64,000 nt of DNA from Methanohalophilus mahii DSM 5219 (GTDB lineage Archaea > Halobacteriota > Methanosarcinia > Methanosarcinales > Methanosarcinaceae). Positions within the stretch are counted from its first letter, which is position 1. Every line of letters begins with the position of its first letter. The stretch lies in the NCBI RefSeq assembly GCF_000025865.1, contig NC_014002.1, positions 1,922,001-1,986,000 of the forward strand, written 5' to 3'. This document shows, piece after piece, positions 35,602 through 42,961 of the stretch. A program made the position numbers and the translations under genes. Under the pieces are notes generated by a model. That model ran no database searches and was not told the DNA's origin. It saw only the letters and a program-made list of their open reading frames with translations.

Positions 35602-35712
35602 AACACATTCATCCCCTTTGTGTTTTTTATGGTCAAAATCACATTGGGGACTTCTTCTTATAAAAATAATAATGTATTAGTGGAAGTTAGAGGAAAGGGT
35701 TTCTACAGAGCC
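34710..35712 (-). mobile_element. IS5-like insertion sequence, 1003 bp, with 16-bp terminal repeats and 8-bp duplication
   Basis: The ends are GGCTCTGTAGAAATCC (34710-34725) and its complement at 35697-35712, matching at 15 of 16 positions. TTAATTTT flanks both ends as a target duplication. Inside is a DDE transposase read on the reverse strand but split over two frames. Length about 1 kb, terminal GG, an 8-bp duplication and a DDE motif with Asp, Asp, Glu fit the IS5 family in a broad sense. The intact duplication argues the insertion is fairly recent. Confidence 0.85.
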
Positions 35713-36437
35713 TTAATTTTCAGTATTTTTTAGTTTTTCTTAATGATTGTTTTGCATAAGGAGGCTTAAGTTTGTTGAAAAATATTTAAAAAAACCAAAT
35801 AATTCATATAGGCCATTCAATGAATAAACAGCCCCATTCTCATCGTATAAAGCCCGTTGGTCACCCCATGATGCAATCTTTTTGTTTGAATCATGTGATT
35901 TTTGATGAGTAAAACGAGCCAAAAATTACAATGATTCATGTACGACTTGCCGAGTAATACATTATTAGTTACGACTCTGCAAGATGAGTCGGGCGATCTA
36001 TGAGAATCAATAAGTCACTAATTCCATGTTCCAGGAAAAGTACGCCGTTACCTGCCCTGCAGGCTACGGCCAAGCGTAATAAATGTGTCTGAAAGGCATA
36101 TTTCACATCCAGTCATCAACAAAAGTATCCATTTTTTATACAACAAGTGTAGTAACAATTACATAAAATTTGTAATTTTTAGATGTGTCTCTATTATTCA
36201 CAAAAAGGTGATTGTTCTACACTTTTTTCTACCTTATTTAGTGTATGTAGTATCGTAAGAATAAATACTCATGACAGACCTCTATTATACGTGTACTTTT
36301 TTAACCCAACCTTAGCAAGGTGAAAGTGATTTTAACTCGGGCTACAGTTTTATGTCATAAACTTTATATTGGTTTCCAGTAGTGTATTTAGGCAGTATTT
36401 AGATAACAAATTATGAAAAAATCGTGGCGAGGGGAAC
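35713..36437. other. Long non-coding stretch between the IS and the secreted-protein gene
   Basis: About 725 AT-rich bases show no supported gene. The first eight bases are the right target duplication. Bases about 35941-36100 are less AT-rich and give a short open frame from ATG 36000 of 30 codons (with PLPALQATAKRNKCV), looking like a decayed gene or element end. From about 36300 onward lies the promoter and leader of the secreted-protein gene, with GAGGGGAAC before its ATG at 36438. Confidence 0.4.
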
Positions 36438-37685
36438 ATGGAATTCAAAAAAATGATAGTATGCCTGCTCTTGATAGCAGCCTTGTCCTCAGTGGTATTT
36501 GCGGGCCCTGCCTCTGCAAAAAGTGTTCTTTATGAAGGAGATATACAAGCCGGTGACGGGTACCAGATAAACAATCATGTAATAGATGTAGCCGATGTGT
36601 TCCCTGAAAACGAATATGCATCGTTTTATGTGTATGAGAAGGACACTGAATTGATGGACAAAGGGCTGGATATTAACGACACTTTTACCTTTGAAATCGA
36701 TAATGAAGAAGTTGAAGTGAAACTTCTTGATACAAAGACAGGTACTTTACCCCGTGCCGAAATAGCCATTACAATTACCGATGATGACATTGTTAATACA
36801 AAGGGAGTTGTCGATGGAGGCCATGAAAAGGCAGAATTTTCCGGCACCCCCGTTATAGAAATTACCAAAAGTGTAAGCTCAACTACCATACAAGCAGGTG
36901 ATTCAGTAACAGTTACTGTCAGGGCAGAAAACAAAGGGGATGACGATGCAACTGATCTCAGGTTTTCCAACAACCTGCCTGAAAAATTCATCCTGGAGGA
37001 AACTTTCGTAAGCCAGTCCGGCGAGATGACCTTGGACGTCGGGGAGTCACAGCAAATCTTTGTCTATCGCATCAAATCAACAGAACCTGGCACATTTACA
37101 CTCAAACCTGCTACTGCAACCTTTTCCAACAATGCGGGAGTTGATTTCCCGCAGACAAGTTCCAACACTCCTACGATCACAGTGGAAGGCGAACCCGCAG
37201 CCATGGCAGATGTGGAAGTCCTGGCAGAGCTTCAGGAACCTGTTATACCCCGGGGGGAGAGTACTGAAGTAACATTACTCATAAAAAATAACGGCGAGGG
37301 GGATGCTGAAGATGTTTCGGTGAAAATCCAGCTCCCCGATGGACTTGAATATGAAAGCGGGGACAGTGATATCGAGATAATAGGTGGTACACCCACAATA
37401 TACCTGCAAACCCTCGGAGTGCAGCAGGAAAAGGAATTCACATTCAACGTCAAAGCAGAGGAAATGGGAAATTATCCGGTAACAACCTCTTATTCCTACA
37501 CAAGTGCTGAAGACCCTGAGTCAGAAAAAATAAACAGTGAAACAACAACAGATGCACTTGAAGTTACAGAAGGAAAATTTGATTTCCTTTTCGAGCAGCC
37601 GCTATATGTATATATCGTGCCTTTAGTCATCATTCTTGGAGCGGCAGCGTGGATATACTATCGCCGCCAACAATACCGCTTTTAA
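36438..37685 (+). CDS. Secreted, membrane-anchored protein with CARDB/S-layer-like repeat domains
   Basis: This 415-residue exported protein has a signal peptide (about residues 1-28, MIVCLLLIAALSSVVFAGPASA region). It has an N-terminal domain of about 110 residues, two immunoglobulin-like CARDB/DUF11-type domains (about 135-250 and 260-380, with SVTVTVRAENKGDDDATDL and STEVTLLIKNNGEGDAEDV), and one C-terminal transmembrane helix (about 390-407) followed by RRQQYRF. It belongs to the COG1361-like S-layer-related group. It is followed after 20 bases by a tubulin-like gene. A role in envelope structure or in supporting an ABC export system is inferred. Confidence 0.78.
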   Translation: MEFKKMIVCLLLIAALSSVVFAGPASAKSVLYEGDIQAGDGYQINNHVIDVADVFPENEYASFYVYEKDTELMDKGLDINDTFTFEIDNEEVEVKLLDTKTGTLPRAEIAITITDDDIVNTKGVVDGGHEKAEFSGTPVIEITKSVSSTTIQAGDSVTVTVRAENKGDDDATDLRFSNNLPEKFILEETFVSQSGEMTLDVGESQQIFVYRIKSTEPGTFTLKPATATFSNNAGVDFPQTSSNTPTITVEGEPAAMADVEVLAELQEPVIPRGESTEVTLLIKNNGEGDAEDVSVKIQLPDGLEYESGDSDIEIIGGTPTIYLQTLGVQQEKEFTFNVKAEEMGNYPVTTSYSYTSAEDPESEKINSETTTDALEVTEGKFDFLFEQPLYVYIVPLVIILGAAAWIYYRRQQYRF

Positions 37686-37705
37686 ATATCATCTGGAGGA
37701 ATTAA

Positions 37706-38812
37706 TTGCTCAATATACTTATGGTCGGGAACGGACAATGTGGCAACCGTATCCTGGACTCTATAAACAAGCAGGCATTCGGCTCCAAAAGTCGCTTTGC
37801 CAAGTTCTACTCAAAACAACAGTATAAAAGTAACGTGCAAACCCTTGCCATAAATACTGCCGTAAATGACCTCAAAGAAATGAAATATACAAAGGCAAAG
37901 GACCGAATTCATATACCTCATCTGCATGGAGTTGGTGCAAACAGAAACGTGGGAAGGAAAGTTTTTGATGAAAATAAATCCCAGATTATGCGCAACCTCG
38001 ATGAGAGGGGCAGTTTCGATATTGCTTTTGTTATAACTTCTGCCTCCGGGGGTACAGGGTCATCTTTTACTCCGCCCCTGATTCGGGAATTGAAGGAACA
38101 AAATGATTATCCGGTATATGCAGTAGTTGTCCTTCCCTTCAGGGAAGAAGGGACATTGTATCTGCAAAATACCGCATTTGCCCTCAAGGATATAAGGGAA
38201 AGCGGAGTTGACGGGATAATCCTTGCAGATAACCAGTACCTCAAGCAGATGGGTGGAGATATGGAATCTGCCTATGATTCCATAAATGAGATGATCGCAA
38301 AAAGGCTGATCTTCCTGCTGGATTCCCTGGACAGCGAGATGATGATGGTCACTGATCTGGGTGATTTCAAGACGGTCATGAGCGGAGGAGCAGGGATTGC
38401 AACCATTGGTTACTACGAAGCAGACGGGGAAGTGCCTATCAGAACAGCCATACAAAAGGCTGTATCCCCCAGTGGATTACTGTTCAATACTAATGTTTAC
38501 GAGGAAGCAAGCAGGTCCATGATGATCATCAAGGGTGACAAGAGTTACCTGAGTATCGATGAAATCTCTACGGAAGTTGAGAAACTTTCTGATTCAGTGG
38601 GCCATGTTTTCAAAGGAATAATCGTCCGCAAAGGTGAATATCCCCGCGTACTGTCTGTCCTTACCCTTGAATCCGCTTCCGAGCTGGAAGAACTCTATCA
38701 TCTTGCAGTCGATGCTATCAATACCGAAAAAGAGAAAAAGGAACGAGTCCAGGAAGACAAGGAAGTTGATAAGGCATTCTCCCAGATCGAAGGTCTGGAA
38801 CCGCATTACTGA
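37706..38812 (+). CDS. Tubulin/FtsZ superfamily GTPase (CetZ/FtsZ-like)
   Basis: This 368-residue GTPase starts at a TTG at 37706 directly behind GGAGGA. It opens ILMVGNGQCGNRI, in which QCGN resembles the tubulin glycine motif. The GTP-binding signature SASGGTGSSF is at about residues 113-122. The T7-like loop VTDLGDFKTVMSGG is kept with both Asp but lacks the usual Asn. The C terminus is charged and helical (about 335-360). It is more divergent than cell-division FtsZ and belongs to the CetZ/FtsZ3-like archaeal group. It lies between the secreted protein and an ABC ATPase gene on one strand, suggesting a cell-envelope or shape role. Confidence 0.8.
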   Translation: MLNILMVGNGQCGNRILDSINKQAFGSKSRFAKFYSKQQYKSNVQTLAINTAVNDLKEMKYTKAKDRIHIPHLHGVGANRNVGRKVFDENKSQIMRNLDERGSFDIAFVITSASGGTGSSFTPPLIRELKEQNDYPVYAVVVLPFREEGTLYLQNTAFALKDIRESGVDGIILADNQYLKQMGGDMESAYDSINEMIAKRLIFLLDSLDSEMMMVTDLGDFKTVMSGGAGIATIGYYEADGEVPIRTAIQKAVSPSGLLFNTNVYEEASRSMMIIKGDKSYLSIDEISTEVEKLSDSVGHVFKGIIVRKGEYPRVLSVLTLESASELEELYHLAVDAINTEKEKKERVQEDKEVDKAFSQIEGLEPHY

Positions 38813-38841
38813 TATGATGTGCAATGTTTCCAGGGAGAGAC

Positions 38842-39522
38842 ATGCCAAAAACAGACAATATAATCGAAATCCGTGGATTGGAAAAAGTCTATGGAGATGG
38901 TGTCGAGGTAAAGGCGCTTGACGGACTGGACCTTGATGTGAAAAAAGGGGAATTCCTTTCCATAGTTGGCCCTTCAGGGTCCGGAAAAAGCACCTTACTC
39001 CACATGATAGGTATTCTGGACACGCCCACAAAAGGCACTATCCTGATTGACGGCCAGGATGTCACCAGCATGGATGACCAGCAGCGATCCAGTGCACGAA
39101 ACACATTGCTTGGTTTTATATTCCAGTACCATCACCTTTTACCCGACTTCACCGCACTGGAAAACGTTATGATGCCTCTTTTGATAGCCGGCAAAAAAAA
39201 GGATGAAGCCACCAGAGAAGCTGAAAAATTGCTCAATGAAGTTGGACTTAAAGACCGTCTGCACCATTTCCCGGGCCAGCTTTCCGGAGGACAAAACCAG
39301 CGTGTAGCTGTGGCAAGGGCACTTGTAAACCGGCCAAAGATCGTCATCGGAGACGAACCTACCGGGAATCTGGACAGCCGTTCCAGTGACAGGGTCTACG
39401 AACTTTTAAGAAAACTGAACCGGGAATTTGACCAGACATTCATCCTGGTGACCCATGATGAAAACATGGCCCGCAAAACCGACAGAATCGTCAGGATCGT
39501 AGATGGAAAAATTACTGAATAA
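38842..39522 (+). CDS. ABC transporter ATPase, LolD/MacB type
   Basis: This ATPase of about 226 residues starts at ATG 38842 behind CAGGGAGAG. It has Walker A GPSGSGKST, signature LSGGQNQRVAVARAL, Walker B with IVIGDEPTGNLDSRSS, and the His-loop LVTHDENMAR. The LDSRS and EPTGNLD pattern matches ATPases that pair with MacB/FtsX-type permeases. A permease of that type is encoded at 41791 on the same strand but not next to it. It follows the tubulin-like gene by 29 bases and precedes the PPC gene by nine. Confidence 0.88.
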   Translation: MPKTDNIIEIRGLEKVYGDGVEVKALDGLDLDVKKGEFLSIVGPSGSGKSTLLHMIGILDTPTKGTILIDGQDVTSMDDQQRSSARNTLLGFIFQYHHLLPDFTALENVMMPLLIAGKKKDEATREAEKLLNEVGLKDRLHHFPGQLSGGQNQRVAVARALVNRPKIVIGDEPTGNLDSRSSDRVYELLRKLNREFDQTFILVTHDENMARKTDRIVRIVDGKITE

Positions 39523-39531
39523 GGGAATAAC

Positions 39532-39981
39532 ATGGAATACAGAGAAGGTAAGATAGGAAGAGTATTTGTCCTCAGGGTAGATGATGGTGAAGACATACTA
39601 GAAAGTATAACGGCCCTGGCAGAAGAAAAAGAGATAGAAAAAGCATTCCTTTTCATGCTGGGAGCATGCAGGACTGCAAACCTGGTCACCGGCCCACTCA
39701 AAGATATGATCCCTCCAGAGCCCCTATGGAATTCATTTGTGGACCCGCACGAAATAATCGGTATTGGCAACATAATGCTTGAGAACAAAAAACCCGTAGT
39801 CCATCTCCATACCGGTCTGGGTAGGGATGGAAAAGCCAGTATTGGATGCATGCGAAAGTACAATGAAGCCTTCATGGTAACGGAGATTCTTCTTCTTGAA
39901 ATTGACGGAATGGATGCTGTGCGCAAATTTGACAGTAAAAGAGGATTTGCCCCTATCAATTTCGGGGAAAAAGAGAATTAA
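39532..39981 (+). CDS. PPC (DUF296) domain protein
   Basis: This 149-residue protein is a single PPC/DUF296 domain. It starts with REGKIGRVFVLRVDDGEDI, then contains FMLGACRTANLV, GIGNIMLENKKPVVHLHTGLG and MVTEILLLEIDGM. The family is a trimeric fold present in AT-hook plant proteins and stand-alone in archaea and bacteria, of uncertain function. The metal-site histidines HLH are kept. It is nine bases after the ABC ATPase gene and its stop overlaps the convergent regulator gene by four bases. Confidence 0.85.
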   Translation: MEYREGKIGRVFVLRVDDGEDILESITALAEEKEIEKAFLFMLGACRTANLVTGPLKDMIPPEPLWNSFVDPHEIIGIGNIMLENKKPVVHLHTGLGRDGKASIGCMRKYNEAFMVTEILLLEIDGMDAVRKFDSKRGFAPINFGEKEN

Positions 39982-40355
39982 TTACATATCTGTTTAAGCC
40001 TATTGAGAGCGTGAGATTTACATTCTATTTCAGCCGATATATCATTTTCCAGATTTCTCATGAATCTGTCAAAGGGTAATTTTAATTTATAGTAACGGCG
40101 AGGCCTGCCCCTATCTTTTGATAACTTCTGATCCCAGGACTCCACTATACCTTTTTTGCATAAGGGTTTCATGGCAACACTTACTTCTGGCTGCCTCAGG
40201 CCAGTGAGATTTTCAATCTGGCTTGATGTTAGTGAATCACCATCAATAAGGCAGGTCATAGCTAGAGCTTCTATGCGGGAGAGGTAGAGGTTTTGGAGTA
40301 GGTCTGCAATCTCCCTTTTGCTGGAATCAAGCTTTATGAAAGCAGCATCATTCAT
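39978..40355 (-). CDS. Winged-helix transcriptional regulator
   Basis: This 125-residue protein has a winged-helix domain: LYLSRIEALAMTCLIDGDSLTSSQIENLTGLRQPEVSVAMKPLCKKGIVE, then the basic wing KDRGRPRRYYKL, then a helical tail. It resembles archaeal TrmB/MarR-like one-domain regulators. It is divergent from enolase, so it may control eno or itself. The target and effector are unknown. Confidence 0.75.
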   Translation of the reverse strand: MNDAAFIKLDSSKREIADLLQNLYLSRIEALAMTCLIDGDSLTSSQIENLTGLRQPEVSVAMKPLCKKGIVESWDQKLSKDRGRPRRYYKLKLPFDRFMRNLENDISAEIECKSHALNRLKQICN

Positions 40356-40450
40356 AAGGGAAGAAGGATGGCTCCATTAATATATATTTTATGAATACGT
40401 TATAGGTAGATACGTACAAAGCATTAACAACAAAGATTTCAGGGACAAGA

Positions 40451-40466
40451 ATATTATATATACAGT
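40451..40466 (+). promoter_or_regulatory. Likely TATA box of the enolase gene
   Basis: The sequence AATATTATATATACAG lies about 40-55 bases before the enolase ATG at 40507. It is the only strong TATA-like element in the 151-base gap between the divergent regulator gene and eno. Its overlap with the regulator's own promoter region makes joint control plausible. Confidence 0.45.
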
Positions 40467-40506
40467 AATTTCCTATTCAGTAAACAAAGTCCAAGGCGGA
40501 ATTATC

Positions 40507-41784
40507 ATGAGTTACAGGGCAGAAGAAGCAGGATACCGGATAGAAAAGATTCATGCAAGAGAGATATTGGACTCCAGGGGTAATCCCACAGTGGAGGTTG
40601 ATGTGTTCACGCCAAAGGGTTTTGGCAGGGCCAGTGTCCCTTCAGGAGCTTCCACAGGAACAAACGAAGCCATTGAAATGCGGGATAAGGAGGATGAACG
40701 CTACAATGGTAAAGGTGTCCTCGATGCCGTGGACAATGTCAATACAACAATCGCCGGGGAACTGACGGGTTATGACGTGCGCAGCCAGAGGGAGATTGAT
40801 GGGTTGATGATAGCCCTTGATGGAACCGACAACAAGATAACTTTCGGTGCAAATGCCATCCTGGGTGTTTCAATGGCTGTTGCCAATGCAGCTGCAGATT
40901 CCCTCAATATGCCCCTGTACAGGTACCTTGGAGGATCTAATTCCTTTGCACTCCCCGTTCCAACAATGAACGTTCTCAACGGCGGCAAGCATGCAGGCAA
41001 TGGTCTTGCAATCCAGGAATTCATGATCCAGCCCAAAGGAACTGATACTTATTCAAATGCCCTGAGAATGGGAAGCGAAACCTATCATGCGCTGGGAAAT
41101 GTCCTTGAGGACAAATATGGTGCTTCTGCAACCAATGTGGGATATGAGGGGGGGTATGCTCCACCCATCGACCAGACGGTCGACGCCCTGGATGCTCTGG
41201 TAAGTGGCATCGAAGAAGCGGGATATACCGAGTCCGAGGTGACCATCGGGATGGACGCAGCTGCCTCTGAGTTTTTCGATGGGCAGAACTACAATATCGA
41301 CGGGACCAGCATGACCGGAGCAGAACTTACCGATTTCTACGTCGACCTGATTGACACATACCCTATAGTAATGATTGAAGACCCCTTCCATGAGGAAGCC
41401 TTTGAGGATTTCGCAAACCTCACCAATGAAGCCTGGGAGACCATCATTGTGGGGGATGACCTGTTTGTCACAAATGTTTCAAGGCTTGCCAAAGGCATCG
41501 AGATGGAAGCTGCAAATGCTCTATTACTCAAGGTAAACCAGATCGGTACTCTCTCTGAGGCTTTCGATGCTGCAAGCATGGCATTCCGCAGCGGCTATAA
41601 TGTGGTGGTAAGCCACAGGTCTGCAGAAACCGAGGATGTGATGATTGCAGATATTTCAGTGGCAATCGGAGCGGACCTCATCAAGACCGGAGCTCCGGCC
41701 AGAGGGGAAAGAACTGCCAAGTACAACCAGCTTCTGCGTATTGAAGAAAACCTGGGAGATGCTGCACGTTATGTGCAGCTCTAA
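40507..41784 (+). CDS. eno: Enolase
   Basis: This 425-residue glycolytic/gluconeogenic enzyme interconverts 2-phosphoglycerate and phosphoenolpyruvate. Motifs include AREILDSRGNPTVEV, VPSGASTGTNEA, LPVPTMNVLNGGKHAGN, the metal ligands in GMDAAASEF, MIEDPFHEE and VGDDLFVTN, and LLKVNQIGTLSE with catalytic Lys and VVSHRSAETED. Length is normal. It is six bases ahead of the permease gene and probably cotranscribed with it. Confidence 0.96.
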   Translation: MSYRAEEAGYRIEKIHAREILDSRGNPTVEVDVFTPKGFGRASVPSGASTGTNEAIEMRDKEDERYNGKGVLDAVDNVNTTIAGELTGYDVRSQREIDGLMIALDGTDNKITFGANAILGVSMAVANAAADSLNMPLYRYLGGSNSFALPVPTMNVLNGGKHAGNGLAIQEFMIQPKGTDTYSNALRMGSETYHALGNVLEDKYGASATNVGYEGGYAPPIDQTVDALDALVSGIEEAGYTESEVTIGMDAAASEFFDGQNYNIDGTSMTGAELTDFYVDLIDTYPIVMIEDPFHEEAFEDFANLTNEAWETIIVGDDLFVTNVSRLAKGIEMEAANALLLKVNQIGTLSEAFDAASMAFRSGYNVVVSHRSAETEDVMIADISVAIGADLIKTGAPARGERTAKYNQLLRIEENLGDAARYVQL

Positions 41785-41790
41785 ACCTTT

Positions 41791-42960
41791 ATGTTCGAAT
41801 TCAGGATTGCACGCAGACATATCGCTTCAAAACAGCGCAATACATTCTTTTCCGTTCTTGCTGTAGCGCTTGCCGTAGTGGTCATTGTGGTCCTGATGTC
41901 CCTAATGACCGGATTTACCGATGAACTGATAGAAAAAACAGTGGAAAACTCTCCTCATATAGTGGTGTATCCTGCAGAGGAAAAGGATGCAGGTATACAT
42001 CTCTATGATTACTATAAATCTGTAATTGAAAACACACCGAAGGTTACCGCTTCCTCTGCATACCTTGAAAAACAGGCCGTGATTACATACCGGGATAATT
42101 CCGCAGGGATCAACATATTCGGGGTGGTTCCTCCGGATGAAGACAATGTGATGCACCTTAAACCCGATATTGTGAAGGGGAATTATGAAGACCTTGCCAG
42201 AAGTGGCAAAGGTATCCTTATCGGGGATGAGCTGGCCGATGACCTGGAAACAAGACCTGGGGAATGGATACAGATCAATTCCCCTCAAGCCGGCGACCTT
42301 TCGCTGAAAGTTATCGGGATTTTTGACAGTGGCACCGGCCGGGACAAAAGTGTTGCCTATGCAAGACTGGAAACCCTGCAGGATTTTTATGATGAGAAGG
42401 GAACAATTACCGCAATATCCATGCGTGTCACAGATCCCTACGATGCAGAGAAAACCGCTTTGGAAATTGAAAAAGCAACAGGTCTAAAGGCTGATAGCTG
42501 GATTGAGATCAACAGTCAACTCCTGGAGTTACTCAATACCCAGAAGGTGCTTGTGTGGATTTACTATATCCTGATCTATATTACCGCAGGGTTTGGTATT
42601 GCCAACACACTGATCAATATTGTCATGGACAAGAAAAGTGAAATAGGAATGCTCATGGCAATGGGCACTTCCAGAAAAAGCATCACAAAAATATTCCTTA
42701 TAGAATCCACGATCCTGGGAGCTTTCGGCCTGATGCTGGGTCTTGTAGTGGGATATTTTACAGCTGTGGCAATCGGGTCCTACGAAATAGAATTGCCTGC
42801 CGAAATGTATCTGGGACTTACACGTATGCCCATGAAGATCGAGACAATGAATTTCCTTTATGCAGCAATTTTTGCTTTTATAATAAATATGATCGCGGGA
42901 GTGTATCCGGCAAGAAAGGCATCAAAGCTGGATCCCGTGGAAGCCATAGAAAGTATATGA
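41791..42960 (+). CDS. ABC transporter permease, MacB/FtsX (LolE) type
   Basis: This 389-residue membrane protein has one N-terminal helix (about residues 20-45), an extracytoplasmic MacB_PCD-like domain of about 200 residues and three C-terminal helices (about 250-385). The FtsX core is seen in NTLINIVMDKKSEIGMLMAMGTSRKSI and the C-terminal GVYPARKASKLDPVEAIE. The ATPase at 38842 is the natural partner by type. Together they may move lipids or lipoproteins or transduce force, as other LolCDE/FtsEX systems do. It converges with polB two bases from its stop. Confidence 0.87.
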   Translation: MFEFRIARRHIASKQRNTFFSVLAVALAVVVIVVLMSLMTGFTDELIEKTVENSPHIVVYPAEEKDAGIHLYDYYKSVIENTPKVTASSAYLEKQAVITYRDNSAGINIFGVVPPDEDNVMHLKPDIVKGNYEDLARSGKGILIGDELADDLETRPGEWIQINSPQAGDLSLKVIGIFDSGTGRDKSVAYARLETLQDFYDEKGTITAISMRVTDPYDAEKTALEIEKATGLKADSWIEINSQLLELLNTQKVLVWIYYILIYITAGFGIANTLINIVMDKKSEIGMLMAMGTSRKSITKIFLIESTILGAFGLMLGLVVGYFTAVAIGSYEIELPAEMYLGLTRMPMKIETMNFLYAAIFAFIINMIAGVYPARKASKLDPVEAIESI

Positions 42961-42961
42961 T

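Noticed and set aside
35740-35922. 60-codon reverse frame after the IS
   Set aside because: No ribosome-binding site, low-complexity AT-rich codons, and no family resemblance. It could be a fragment of an older gene but nothing supports that.
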